NCBI RefSeq assembly: GCF_025717675.1
Contig: NZ_JAJIRT010000001.1
Coordinates: forward strand, 1,550,001-1,614,000
From: Paucibacter sp. DJ2R-2
Lineage (GTDB): Bacteria; Pseudomonadota; Gammaproteobacteria; Burkholderiales; Burkholderiaceae_C
Reading direction: 5' to 3'
Length of the DNA stretch: 64,000 nucleotides
In this document: piece after piece, positions 52,756 through 61,328 of the stretch
Numbering within the stretch: the stretch's first letter is position 1
Layout of the letters: each line of letters begins with the position of its first letter
Notes under the pieces: generated by a model
Databases searched by the model: none
Seen by the model: only the letters and a program-made list of their open reading frames with translations
What the model was told of the DNA's origin: nothing
Made by a program: the position numbers and the translations under genes

Positions 52756-53525
52756 GTGCCGGCAGCCTCCATCTCAGCCACGGGCAGCGCCGCGCCGAGG
52801 TAGGCGTTCTGCACCACGGGCGAGGCGATCACGGCGGCCGGTTCGCCGTCGGCCACCAGCTGGCCGTTGTGCAAGACGATGATGCGGTCGGCCAGCTCGC
52901 GCACCACGTCCATCTTGTGCTCGACCAGCAGGATGGTGTGCTGGCCCTGGGCGTTCAGCTCGCGGATCAGGTCCAGCACCACGGGCACTTCGTCCACGCT
53001 CATGCCGGCGGTCGGCTCGTCAAACATATAGACCTTGGGTTGCAGGGCGATCAGCAGGGCCACTTCGAGCTTGCGCTGGTCGCCATGCGGCAGGCTGGCG
53101 GCGGTGGCCTGGGCGCGCGCTTGCAGCCGCACGCGCTCGACGATGGCCATGGCTTCGTCGATCAGGTCCTGGTGCTGCAGCCAGACCGAGAACATGCGCA
53201 GGCCCAGGCCGCGCCGTGCCTGCACGGCCAGGCGCACGTTCTCGAGCACGCTCAAATGCGGGAACAGCTGGGTCAGCTGAAAAGCCCGGCCCAGGCCCAG
53301 GCGGGTGCGGGCCGGCGCGGGCAGGTTGGTCAGGTCGAGGCCGTCCAGCCAGACGCTGCCGCTGCTGGCTTTCAGCTGGCCGGAGATCAAGTTGAAATAA
53401 GTGGTCTTCCCGGCGCCGTTGGGGCCGACGATGGCGGTGAGGGTGCCCGGTTGGAATTTGCAAGACACCCCGTCAACCGCTTTGTGGCCGCCGAAGTGGA
53501 TGGAGAGGTTCTTTGTTTCAAGCAC
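52752..53525 (-). CDS. Liv-type ABC ATPase (LivG), second operon
   Basis: This 257-residue ATPase has Walker A GPNGAGKTTYFNLISG, a signature variant LPHGDQRKLEVA and Walker B VYMFDEPTAGM. It starts with GTG at 53525 and has only a weak ribosome-binding site. The 421-base gap upstream to the binding-protein gene holds the large inverted repeat. Lower expression of the ATPase and permease genes than of the binding protein would be expected. Confidence 0.9.
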   Translation of the reverse strand: MLETKNLSIHFGGHKAVDGVSCKFQPGTLTAIVGPNGAGKTTYFNLISGQLKASSGSVWLDGLDLTNLPAPARTRLGLGRAFQLTQLFPHLSVLENVRLAVQARRGLGLRMFSVWLQHQDLIDEAMAIVERVRLQARAQATAASLPHGDQRKLEVALLIALQPKVYMFDEPTAGMSVDEVPVVLDLIRELNAQGQHTILLVEHKMDVVRELADRIIVLHNGQLVADGEPAAVIASPVVQNAYLGAALPVAEMEAAGT

Positions 53526-53551
53526 GGGTGCGTTCCACGTTTTTTGAGGTT

Positions 53552-53925
53552 AGAGCGCTGAATGCTCGGCTACTGCGCGGCTCCAGGCCGTCGTTGCGGG
53601 TCCTCCCACAGATCCTCACGTAGCGCTGCTACGCTCCGGTCTGTGGGTCCCCCCGCGCCTAGCCCAACGGCCGCTCGCTACGCCTCGCGCGCTAGCGATG
53701 CGCGTACCGAACGTCGGCGCTATCGTTGCTTTCGGCCCGTCCGTGTTTCATCGTTTGAGCTTCACGGGTTCGCCCCCTGTGCCAGCGCCCGAGGCGTAGC
53801 GAGCGGCTTCAGGACTAGGCGCGGGAGGACCCGAGAACCGGAACGTAGCGGCGCTACGTGAGGATTCGCGGGGGGACCCGCAACGACGGCCTGGAGTCGC
53901 GCAGTAGCCGAGCATCCGGCGCTCT
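53552..53925. repeat. Long inverted repeat: two 145-bp arms, about 86 percent identical
   Basis: The left arm (53552-53696) and the right arm (53781-53925) are reverse complements with about 21 mismatches in 145 bases and no gaps, around an 84-base spacer. Each arm also folds on itself. On the left, CCCACAGA (53605-53612) pairs with TCTGTGGG (53640-53647) around CGTAGC-GCT-GCTACG. On the right, the equivalent outer stem has different bases that still pair at seven of eight positions, around ACGTAGC-GGC-GCTACGT. It lies between the binding-protein gene and livG of the second operon and has no gene. Confidence 0.85.
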
Positions 53926-53946
53926 GGTTTCTACGGCTTCTACGAC

Positions 53947-55176
53947 TCAGCGCTGATTCCGAATCGGCACATTCATCTCTTCGGCTTTGATCTCTCGTAC
54001 GAGTTCCGGGACCCCCCACGCAAACGCCGGATCCACCTTGATCTTGAAGTGATACATCGCCTGCATCGCCTGATGATCCTCGGGTCTGAACGTCATCTTC
54101 CCTTTGGGTGTTTCAAAACTCATGCCTTCCATGGTCTTGATCAGCTTGTTGGTGCTGGTGTCACCGCCGGTCTTTTTGAGCGCCTCCACCACGGCGATGG
54201 CGGCCGTCATGCCGCCGGCGGTGAAGAAGTCGGGCGGCGCCTTGAACTGCTTGTAGTGGTTGGCGACCAGCCACTCGTTGACCGGGTTTTTGGGGATGCC
54301 GAAGTAGTAGTACGCAGCGCCCTCCATGCCGGGAAACTGCTTGTAGGCCGTCATGGCCGGCAGGATGTTGCCGCCGGTGGCGATCTCGATGCCATAACGC
54401 TTCAAGTCCAGGTCAGCGATCTTGAAGGGGTTGCCCGCGCCAGCCCAGAGGATGAAGACGACTTTGCGGCCGGGCTCGTTCTTGAGCTTGTCGATCAGGC
54501 GCTGGGCGCCGGCGGTGAAATCGGTGGTCGTCGTGGGCAGGTATTCCTCGTGGACGATGCGGGCCTTCTTGATCGCATCACGGAAGGCCTTCACGCCGTC
54601 GCGGCCGAAGGCGTAGTCCTGCGCCAGCGTGGCAATCGTGACGCCGGCTTTGTCCAGGGCCACGGCATTGGAGATCGCGTCTTGCGAGGAATTGCGGCCG
54701 GTGCGGAAGATGTATTTGTTCCACTTGTCGCCGGTGATGGAGTCGGCCACGGCCGGCTCGACCAGCAAGATCTTTTTGTACTCCTCGGCCACCGGCAGCA
54801 TGGCCAGGGCCACGCCCGAGGCAGTGGGGCCTACGGCCAGATCGGCCTTGTCGTCGCCATAGGCCGTGGCCAGCAGGTTCTTGCCCACATCGGGCTTGCC
54901 CTGGTCGTCTTTCTCGATCACCACGATCTTCTTGCCGCCCACCGTCATGGTGCCGCCGGTGGCGTAGTCCAGGCCCATCATGAAGCCGGTCTGGGTCTGC
55001 TTGCCGTAGGCCTCCAGTGGGCCGGTCTTGCTGTAGATCAGGGCGACGCGGACTTCGCCCGCTGCAGCTTGGGCGGCCATGGGCGCTGCCAAGGCCAAGG
55101 CCAGCCAGCTGCAAGCGCCGATCAGGGCCAGGCTCGCCGCGCGGCGGGGGATGAGGAATTGAGGGAGGGGGGGCAT
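53947..55176 (-). CDS. Liv-type ABC transporter substrate-binding protein, second operon
   Basis: This 409-residue periplasmic protein has a signal peptide (CSWLALALAAPMAAQA) and a type I binding fold: VRVALIYSKTGPLEAYGKQT, VVIEKDDQGKPDVGKNL and LAQDYAFGRDGVKAFRD. It is first in the operon, ahead of the large inverted repeat and livGFHM-like genes. A near-consensus sigma-54 promoter lies about 58 bases upstream of the start by predicted transcription start. The solute is unknown; the linked hydrolases suggest an ester or amide. Confidence 0.9.
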   Translation of the reverse strand: MPPLPQFLIPRRAASLALIGACSWLALALAAPMAAQAAAGEVRVALIYSKTGPLEAYGKQTQTGFMMGLDYATGGTMTVGGKKIVVIEKDDQGKPDVGKNLLATAYGDDKADLAVGPTASGVALAMLPVAEEYKKILLVEPAVADSITGDKWNKYIFRTGRNSSQDAISNAVALDKAGVTIATLAQDYAFGRDGVKAFRDAIKKARIVHEEYLPTTTTDFTAGAQRLIDKLKNEPGRKVVFILWAGAGNPFKIADLDLKRYGIEIATGGNILPAMTAYKQFPGMEGAAYYYFGIPKNPVNEWLVANHYKQFKAPPDFFTAGGMTAAIAVVEALKKTGGDTSTNKLIKTMEGMSFETPKGKMTFRPEDHQAMQAMYHFKIKVDPAFAWGVPELVREIKAEEMNVPIRNQR

Positions 55177-55244
55177 GATGAATCAGGTCTCCGGTTGTGG
55201 TGCGGCCTTGTTGGGTCTGCGCCCGGGCTTGGTGTCCATCATGG

Positions 55245-55260
55245 TGCAAGGCCCGTGCCT
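55245..55260 (-). promoter_or_regulatory. Sigma-54 promoter of the second Liv-type operon
   Basis: Read on the minus strand the site is AGGCACGGGCCTTGCA. It matches the TGGCACG-N4-TTGCA consensus at all but the first base, with exactly ten bases between GG at -24 and GC at -12. Transcription should start near 55234, about 58 bases before the binding-protein start codon. Confidence 0.75.
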
Positions 55261-55475
55261 GCGGCAGGCACTCCCCTGCTGCAGACCGCCCAAACTGGCG
55301 TAAACCCCGAGCTAGGAGGCGCCATAGGCCTCGCTGGAGCGCCCTACCATGGCCCGGCCCGCGGCTTGGCTGCTGAGGGGTCAGGTCTTGCCCGGCTCGG
55401 AAGCGGGGCCTGGGTCCAGTCACCTTGGCTGAAGCCTGGACAGGGGTGTATGAATTTCAAACAGCCATATGGAGC

Positions 55476-55492
55476 TGTCTGCTCTCCAGACA
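55476..55492. promoter_or_regulatory. Candidate activator box (TGTCTG-N5-CAGACA)
   Basis: A perfect 6-bp inverted repeat with a five-base centre lies about 230 bp upstream of the sigma-54 promoter and 47 bases before the serine hydrolase start. A related box, TGTCTG-N5-CAGGCG, lies at a similar distance from the TonB receptor promoter. I infer that it is the binding site of the sigma-54 activator encoded at 56710. Confidence 0.5.
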
Positions 55493-55538
55493 CAGCTTGG
55501 CTGTGCCGATGAGCGCAGCCGGGAACGAGGAGCCCACC

Positions 55539-56690
55539 ATGAACCCTTCACCGCAACGACGCCAGCTCTTGCAGACCGTGCTGGCCGCCGGAGGCCTGGG
55601 CCTGGCCGGCCGCGCAGGCGCCGCGCTGGCCCGCACCTCGCCCTCGGCCGCCGCCCTGGACCGCGTGGATGCCTACGCCCGGCAATGGCTGCGCGACCAG
55701 CAGATGCCCGGACTGGCCCTGGCCCTGCTGCAGGACGGTGAGCCCATCTACGCGCGCGGCCTGGGCTGGGCCGATGTGGGACAGCAGCGCCCGGTCACCG
55801 AAGACATGCGTTTTGCCATTTGTTCCATTTCCAAGCCTTTGCTGTGCTGCGCCGCGCAGTTGATGGTGGAAGACGGGCAGCTGCGCCTGGACCAGCGCCT
55901 GGCCGGTCTCTTCGACGGCCTGCCGTTGGCCTGGCAGGCCATCACCTTGCGCCAGCTGATGCAACACAGCTCGGGCCTGCCCAAGAACGTCGACTTCGGC
56001 GACCCCGAGGTGCAGGCCCTGTTTCCGCGCAACTACGGTGAGGCCGAATGGTTGCCCATCGTCATGCGCCAGCCCTTGCTGAGCCCGCCCGGCCAACGTT
56101 TCCTGTACAGCAATGTGGGCTACAACGTTCTGGCCAGCGCCATCGGCCGGCTGGCTGGCCGGCCCTATGAGCAGGTGCTGGCGCAGAAGCTGTTCGAACC
56201 CCTGGGCATGAAGAGCGCTCGCCTGATGCAGCCCGCTCCGGGCTTTGCCGACATGGCGGCCCCGCATCAGCGTGGGCCCGGCGGAGGGATCGTCGACATC
56301 GGCGCCCAGCAGCCGCCGGGCGTTCGCAGCTGGATGGCGGCCGGCTGCGGCGGCTTTGAAATGAACCTGCGGGACATGATTCAGTGGGAGCGCGCCCTGC
56401 AAGGTTGGGGGCCGTTCAAGCCCTATCGACGCGTGTTCGAGAAGCTCTGGGCCCAGGGCGTGCGCACCGACTCGGGCGACAGTTATGGCCTGGGCTGGAG
56501 TTTCAAGCGCGGCCCAGGCGGCCCGCTGCACTGCTGGCACGAGGGCCAAAGCGAGGGATTTTCGGCGCGCTTCGAGCGCTTCCCTGGCCAAGGCCGTGCC
56601 GTCGTGGCCCTGGGCAATCTGGGCGATTTCCAGCCCGCCGGGCTGAGTCGTGCGGTGCAGGATCTGGCCTGGAACCCCAGCTACCGTTGA
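55539..56690 (+). CDS. Tat-exported serine hydrolase (beta-lactamase/esterase fold)
   Basis: This 383-residue protein belongs to the class C beta-lactamase-like serine hydrolases, which include esterases, amidases and peptidases. The nucleophile is Ser96 with Lys99 (SISK), and the tyrosine is Tyr190 in YSN. HEGQSEGF probably supplies the third motif. The N terminus has a twin-arginine-like signal (PQRRQLLQTVLAAG), so it should be folded before export to the periplasm. ACGAGGAG is ideally placed before ATG 55539. It sits between the sigma-54-type operon and the activator gene, so it probably cleaves the same substrate outside the cytoplasm. Confidence 0.85.
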   Translation: MNPSPQRRQLLQTVLAAGGLGLAGRAGAALARTSPSAAALDRVDAYARQWLRDQQMPGLALALLQDGEPIYARGLGWADVGQQRPVTEDMRFAICSISKPLLCCAAQLMVEDGQLRLDQRLAGLFDGLPLAWQAITLRQLMQHSSGLPKNVDFGDPEVQALFPRNYGEAEWLPIVMRQPLLSPPGQRFLYSNVGYNVLASAIGRLAGRPYEQVLAQKLFEPLGMKSARLMQPAPGFADMAAPHQRGPGGGIVDIGAQQPPGVRSWMAAGCGGFEMNLRDMIQWERALQGWGPFKPYRRVFEKLWAQGVRTDSGDSYGLGWSFKRGPGGPLHCWHEGQSEGFSARFERFPGQGRAVVALGNLGDFQPAGLSRAVQDLAWNPSYR

Positions 56691-56709
56691 ACCCGCCGCG
56701 CCTGCTTCC

Positions 56710-58257
56710 TCATTCCTGCGTGAGCAGAGGCAGCTTGTCGTAGAGCGAGGCACGCGACATGCACAGCAGCTTGGCCGCGGCGAACTTGTTGCCGCCGGTG
56801 GCGCGCAAGGCGGCGCGCAGGGCGCTGCGTTCCAGCTCGGCGATCTGCTCGGCCAGGGGGCGCAGCAGGCTGGCGTCATCGGGGCCTTGGACCGGTGGGG
56901 CCGGCAGCGCCGGCGCCGGGCGCAGTTCACTGCCAGCGAGCGTCACGTTGCGGCCCGACGTACCTGTGGCACCTGTGGCACCTGTGGCGGGCTTCAGATA
57001 GGGCGCCAGCTGAGCGGCCTGCAGCAGCATTTCATCGCCCATCAGGCAGGCCAGTTCCAGGACATTGCGCAGCTCGCGGATATTGCCGGGCCAGTCCTGC
57101 TGCATCAGCAGCTCCAGCGCATCGGGCGCCAGGCTGCGCGAGGCCATGCCGGCGCGCCGCACGATGTCCTCCAGCAGGGCTTCGGCCAAGGCCTCGATGT
57201 CGTCCAGGCGCTCGCGCAAGGCCGGCACGCGCAGGGGCAGCACATTGAGGCGGTAGTACAGGTCGGCACGGAACTCGCCGGCCGCGACCATGGCGCCGAG
57301 GTCGCGGCTGGTGGCGGCGATCACGCGCACATCGACCGGGATCACGGTGTTGCTGCCCAGCGGCTCCACCTCCTGCTCCTGCAGCACGCGCAGCAGCTTG
57401 CTTTGCAGCGTGGTCGGCATGTCGCCGATTTCGTCCAGGAAGAGCGTGCCGCCGTCGGCCAGCTTGAACTTGCCTTCGCGGCCCTTGCGGTCGGCGCCGG
57501 TGTAGGCGCCGGGGGCGACGCCGAAGAACTCGGCCTCCAGCAAGGTGTCGGGCACGGCGGCGATATTGATGCTGACAAGGGGCTTGTGCGCGCGCCGCGA
57601 GGCGGCGTGGATGGCATGGGCCAGCAACTCCTTGCCGGTGCCGGTCTCGCCCAGCAGCAGCACGGTGGAGCTGCTCAGCGCGGCGCGGCGGGCCTGGCGT
57701 TTGACTTCCAGCGCGGGGGCGCTGCTGCCGATGAAACTGGCGATGGTGTGCTTGGAACGGCGGTTCTTGCTCTGCTCGGCGGCCAGCTGGCGGCGGGTGT
57801 CGTCCAGCTCCTGCTGCAGCCGGCCGAACTTGGAGATCAGCGGCTGCATGGTGGTTTCGGGGTGGTCCAGCAGCACCAGTCCGAGCGCGCCGATCACCTC
57901 GCCGGCCTCGTTGCGCAGCGGCAGGCGGGTCACCAGAAAGGTGCCGGCCCGGTTGGTCAGCAGGTCGATCAGCATCGGCTTGCCCGAGGCGATCACTTGC
58001 GGGATCAAGGTGTTGGGCACCACTTCCTCGACCGACCGGCCGACGAACTCCGTCTCGTCACCAAAACCCAGGGCCGGCAGAAAGCGCTTGTAGCCCTCGC
58101 TGATCCAGACGATGCGATGCGATCGGTCCACCACCATCATGCCCTCGGTGGCTTGGGCCAGCACATCGAACAAGGACTGCGCAGCCATGCGCAGCACGCC
58201 ATCGGCATCGGCGGGCAGTTCGGGGATCAGGGAGCTGGAGACGGGCACGGCGGGCAA
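56710..58257 (-). CDS. Sigma-54-dependent activator with PAS-like sensor domain
   Basis: This 515-residue activator has a PAS-like N-terminal domain (about 25-135), a short coiled linker, an AAA+ domain and a Fis-type helix-turn-helix. The AAA+ domain has Walker A GETGTGKE (203-210) and Walker [13 protein letters not shown]. The sigma-54 contact loop reads GAYTGA (250-255) instead of GAFTGA, a tolerated variant. There is no receiver domain, so it should sense a ligand directly, not a histidine kinase. It lies between two sigma-54-type promoters and is the best candidate to drive both. Confidence 0.95.
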   Translation of the reverse strand: MPAVPVSSSLIPELPADADGVLRMAAQSLFDVLAQATEGMMVVDRSHRIVWISEGYKRFLPALGFGDETEFVGRSVEEVVPNTLIPQVIASGKPMLIDLLTNRAGTFLVTRLPLRNEAGEVIGALGLVLLDHPETTMQPLISKFGRLQQELDDTRRQLAAEQSKNRRSKHTIASFIGSSAPALEVKRQARRAALSSSTVLLLGETGTGKELLAHAIHAASRRAHKPLVSINIAAVPDTLLEAEFFGVAPGAYTGADRKGREGKFKLADGGTLFLDEIGDMPTTLQSKLLRVLQEQEVEPLGSNTVIPVDVRVIAATSRDLGAMVAAGEFRADLYYRLNVLPLRVPALRERLDDIEALAEALLEDIVRRAGMASRSLAPDALELLMQQDWPGNIRELRNVLELACLMGDEMLLQAAQLAPYLKPATGATGATGTSGRNVTLAGSELRPAPALPAPPVQGPDDASLLRPLAEQIAELERSALRAALRATGGNKFAAAKLLCMSRASLYDKLPLLTQE

Positions 58258-58310
58258 AGGGCAGTGAGGCAGGAGTTAAAAAAACGGAAAGAGCGAGGGC
58301 CCGATCGACG

Positions 58311-58333
58311 GGGCTGCGTCAATGTAGCAGCCC
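58311..58333. terminator. Hairpin between TonB receptor and activator genes
   Basis: GGGCTGC and GCAGCCC form a 7-bp stem with a nine-base loop in the 133-base gap between two minus-strand genes. A run of seven T residues occurs about 30 bases further along the minus strand, not directly after the stem. It may attenuate read-through from the receptor gene into the activator gene. Confidence 0.4.
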
Positions 58334-58390
58334 TGTCCGGCACCCCCGCTCGGCCGGCGGCCTGTTCGAGGCCGCGGCGCATTGGCGTGT

Positions 58391-60658
58391 TTAGAACTTG
58401 TAGCCGACGCCCGCCGTGATGGTCCGCGGCGCGCCGTAAAAGCCGCTCAGCACGCCCAGCGAGGCGATGTTGTAGCCGTCCGTGCGGTAGGCCTTGTTGG
58501 CCAGATTGCTGCCTTGCAGGGAGAAGCTCAGGCGCTCGGTTTTCTCCCAGATCATGCCGGCCGAGACCAGGCCGTAGGCGTTCTGGGCGATCACCTCGCT
58601 GAGGTCGGTGGTCGGGTAGACCTTGGTGCGGTAGTTCAGGCCCAGGCGGGTCTTGAGCACGCCGCCCAGGGCCAGGCCGGTGCGGTACTCGATGTTCAGC
58701 GCGCCCTGGAATTTGGGCGTGTTGCTGAACTTCTTGTCCTTGGCCACGTTGACGCCGCGGTCGATGTACTCGTCGTACTTGGCGTTCACGTAGGCCACAT
58801 TGCCGCTGATGGACCAGGCCGAGTCGGGGCGCCAGGCAAATTCCACTTCCGCGCCCTGCACCGTGGCCTGGCCGGCGTTGGTGAAGTCACCGAAGAAGCT
58901 GGGCACGCCATTGGCGGCGGTGTAGGACGTGAAGATGGACAGCTGCACGTTCTTGTACTTGTTGTGGAAGACGGCGCTGTTGATCTCCAGGCGGCCGCCG
59001 TCGAGCACGGTCTTGGCGCCCAGCTCCAGCGAGTCCAGGGTTTCGTCGTTGAAGGGCTCGGCCGAACGCGGCACGGCCGTGGCTTGGGCGCGCACGTTGT
59101 AGCCGCCCGATTTGAAGCCGCGCGAGGCACTGGCGTAGAGGTTGGTCGTGCCGCTGAGCTTGTAGTCCAGGGACAGCTTGGGCGCGGTGTTGCTGACTTC
59201 GCGGGTCTTGTCGAAGTCGGCCGTGGCGGCGGTCACCTGGCTGAAGGTGGCGTCCTTGAAGCCTTGGTTCAGCACGCGCGCGCGTTTGCTTTCCTTGGTG
59301 TAGCGCAGGCCGGTGCTGAGGCTGAAAGCCGGGCTCAGGCGCCAGCTCCAGTCGGCGTAGGCCGCCTTGCCCTTGGTGTAGACGGTGCCATTGGTGCTGC
59401 CGAAGAGCAGGTTGAAGAAGTTGTTCAGCACCGTGCCGCCGGCTTCGCCGTCGAACTGGTACAGGCCCAGCACGCCGGCGTGGCCGCTGCCGCTGTCGTA
59501 GCTGAACTGCAGCTCGTTGCTGGTCTGCTTGTCGGCATAACGGGCCAGCACATCGGCGGTCTTGGCGGGCAGGCCGTCGAAATCGATGCCGGTGTTGGTC
59601 AGGCCGCGGCGGTTGGCGTGGACGAACTTGGCCGTCCACTCGTTGGACAGGTTCAGCGTCGCCGTCAGCGAGTGGCCGCGCGTGTCGGTGCTGTTCTGGT
59701 TGGCCATGCCGGTGGCGATGTCGTAGTTGCTCTCCACCGGCGGGTTGGCGTTCAGGCGTTTGAAGCCGCGCATGCCGGACTCATCAAGCGCCCGGTCGGC
59801 GCTGAAGACCACGGTCAGCGGCAGGTCCTTGGCGTAGTAGCCCACGGTGGCGCGGGCGGCCGTGGTGTCCTGGTTGCTGACATCGCTGCCGTCCGTCAGG
59901 TTCTTGCCATAGCCTTCGCGGTTCAGGTTGGCCACGGCAAAGCGAGCGCGGATCTGGCCGTCGGCCGCCGAGCCGCCGACCGAACCCTTGAAATTGGCCT
60001 GACCGTAGTTGCCGGTTGAGAAGCTCAGCGAACCCTCGGTCGCTGTACCCAGCGGGCGCGACACATACTTGATGGCGCCGCCGATGGTGTTCTTGCCGTA
60101 GAGCGTGCCCTGCGGGCCGCGCAGCACTTCGATGCGCTGGACATCGAACACTTCCAGCAGCGCGCCCTGCGGCCGGGCCATATAGACATCGTCCAGGTAG
60201 ATGCCCACGCCTGGGTCTACGCCCCAGAGCGGGTCGGCCTGGCCGACGCCGCGGATGAAGGTGGTGATGGTCGAGTTGCTGCCGCGCGCGGCATACACGG
60301 TCAGGTTGGGCACCTGGCCTTGCAGGTCGCCGAGGTTCTTCACATTGAGCGTTTCCAGCGCCGTGGCGCTGAGGGCGGTCACGGCCACCGGCACATCACG
60401 CAGGGTTTCCTCGCGGCGGCGGGCGGTCACCTTCACGGCTTCGAGCTTGTTGGTGCTGGCTTCTGTTGCTGCTGCTGTGTCTGCCTTCGCAGCGTCCGCG
60501 CTGGTCTGCGCCTGGGCGCTCAGCGGCAAGGCGAACAGCGCGGCCATGGCCAGGCTCAGCGGCGAGAGGCGGATCTGGCCATGGGCTTGCTGCTCATGCA
60601 CGCTGCGGGTGCATGAGCTCTGGGTGGTCTTGGCGGTGGTGGTGGTGGTGAAGCGCAT
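58391..60658 (-). CDS. TonB-dependent outer-membrane receptor
   Basis: This 755-residue receptor has an export signal (LAMAALFALPLSAQAQ), a TonB box-like region, a plug domain (about 75-190: RREETLRDVPVAVTAL, IEVLRGPQGTLYGKNTIGG) and a C-terminal beta barrel ending in GVGYKF. The Phe-terminated last strand fits outer-membrane insertion. I start at ATG 60658, after GGAGACAAACCG; longer readings go through untranslated leader. The substrate is unknown and need not be iron. A sigma-54-type promoter lies upstream at 60855-60870. Confidence 0.95.
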   Translation of the reverse strand: MRFTTTTTAKTTQSSCTRSVHEQQAHGQIRLSPLSLAMAALFALPLSAQAQTSADAAKADTAAATEASTNKLEAVKVTARRREETLRDVPVAVTALSATALETLNVKNLGDLQGQVPNLTVYAARGSNSTITTFIRGVGQADPLWGVDPGVGIYLDDVYMARPQGALLEVFDVQRIEVLRGPQGTLYGKNTIGGAIKYVSRPLGTATEGSLSFSTGNYGQANFKGSVGGSAADGQIRARFAVANLNREGYGKNLTDGSDVSNQDTTAARATVGYYAKDLPLTVVFSADRALDESGMRGFKRLNANPPVESNYDIATGMANQNSTDTRGHSLTATLNLSNEWTAKFVHANRRGLTNTGIDFDGLPAKTADVLARYADKQTSNELQFSYDSGSGHAGVLGLYQFDGEAGGTVLNNFFNLLFGSTNGTVYTKGKAAYADWSWRLSPAFSLSTGLRYTKESKRARVLNQGFKDATFSQVTAATADFDKTREVSNTAPKLSLDYKLSGTTNLYASASRGFKSGGYNVRAQATAVPRSAEPFNDETLDSLELGAKTVLDGGRLEINSAVFHNKYKNVQLSIFTSYTAANGVPSFFGDFTNAGQATVQGAEVEFAWRPDSAWSISGNVAYVNAKYDEYIDRGVNVAKDKKFSNTPKFQGALNIEYRTGLALGGVLKTRLGLNYRTKVYPTTDLSEVIAQNAYGLVSAGMIWEKTERLSFSLQGSNLANKAYRTDGYNIASLGVLSGFYGAPRTITAGVGYKF

Positions 60659-60854
60659 CGGTTTGTCTCCGTGGGGTGGCTTGCTTGCTTTTGATCTAGG
60701 TCTGGCTGCTGCAGCTGAAAAAAGTAAGAAGGGGCTGCCGTGCTCTTGCTGGCTCGGCTCGCCTGGTACTTGTTGCTCCTTGCCGTCGAATGAATCGAAC
60801 GGTGGCTCGATCCAGGAACCCAAGGACCAATCGGGTGCAGCGACCCCCTGCTTC

Positions 60855-60870
60855 TGCAATAGCTGTGCCC
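60855..60870 (-). promoter_or_regulatory. Sigma-54 promoter of the TonB receptor gene
   Basis: On the minus strand the site reads GGGCACAGCTATTGCA, against the TGGCAC-N5-TTGCA consensus. Only the first base differs, and the -24 to -12 spacing is exact. Transcription should start near 60844, which gives a 5' leader of about 186 bases before ATG 60658. Confidence 0.7.
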
Positions 60871-61063
60871 ACGAAGCGTGCACGGCTCCCAGACTGGTGC
60901 AAACCACTAGGCCACCGCCCCTTCCGCCTCCCGGCTGGGCCGCGGCGCGCATGGTTTTGGGGCGAACCGGGGCGCAAACGCTGCGGAAGGCGGGAGATTT
61001 TGCGCAAACGGCGGCGAGTTGTGTCACCGATGACTGAGTTTCAGGCAGTTCTGTGTGCCGGAG

Positions 61064-61080
61064 TGTCTGAAAAACAGGCG
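61064..61080. promoter_or_regulatory. Candidate activator box (TGTCTG-N5-CAGGCG)
   Basis: This site shares the left half and four of six right-half bases with the box at 55476-55492. It lies about 210 bp upstream of the receptor's sigma-54 promoter, close to the distance seen in the other promoter. It could be the activator's upstream site. Confidence 0.4.
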
Positions 61081-61213
61081 GTGGATGATGTTTGGACGGA
61101 GTGTTGCGCGCCATGCGCTCGCGCTCCTCCTGAAGCACCAAGTGAGCCTCATACAATTTCGCGCGAGACAAAAAGCAGCAGCAGGTCGCTTGAATCTGCA
61201 GAACAAGCAAGAA

Positions 61214-61233
61214 GACATGACGTCGATCATGTC
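61214..61233. promoter_or_regulatory. Inverted repeat upstream of the second PEP-CTERM gene
   Basis: GACATGA and TCATGTC form a perfect 7-bp inverted repeat with a six-base centre, 96 bases before the PEP-CTERM start codon. It is a candidate operator. No second copy was seen in the window. Confidence 0.4.
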
Positions 61234-61328
61234 CAGCTTGTCGCCGGGCACTTTGTGAAAGCGAGTGCAGATCTATGAGGGGCTCGCACAGTGGGGTGCT
61301 AGAGCCATGCAGAGGGAGTTGAAGAGGG

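Larger units (their letters stand above)
55177..55538. other. Divergent regulatory gap: binding protein / serine hydrolase
   Basis: No gene is visible in these 362 bases. They hold the sigma-54 promoter for the minus-strand operon (55245-55260) and a perfect palindrome GTGCCTGC-G-GCAGGCAC (55255-55271) that overlaps its -24 element. They also hold the TGTCTG-N5-CAGACA box (55476-55492), with further CAG/CTG half sites around 55459-55505. The last part also serves the plus-strand serine hydrolase. Confidence 0.6.
60659..61328. other. Long regulatory gap upstream of TonB receptor and PEP-CTERM gene
   Basis: No convincing gene is visible in these 670 bases. They hold the sigma-54 promoter for the receptor (60855-60870) and two direct repeats GCGCAAACG at 60972-60980 and 61002-61010. 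The second repeat overlaps a perfect TTTGCGCAAA palindrome. The activator-type box lies at 61064-61080, and an inverted repeat GACATGA-N6-TCATGTC at 61214-61233 lies nearer the PEP-CTERM gene. GC content falls after about 61100. Confidence 0.55.

Noticed and set aside
53562-53861. Open frame through the long inverted repeat
   Set aside because: It follows the palindrome, has no ribosome-binding site, and encodes Arg/Ser-rich sequence typical of chance frames.
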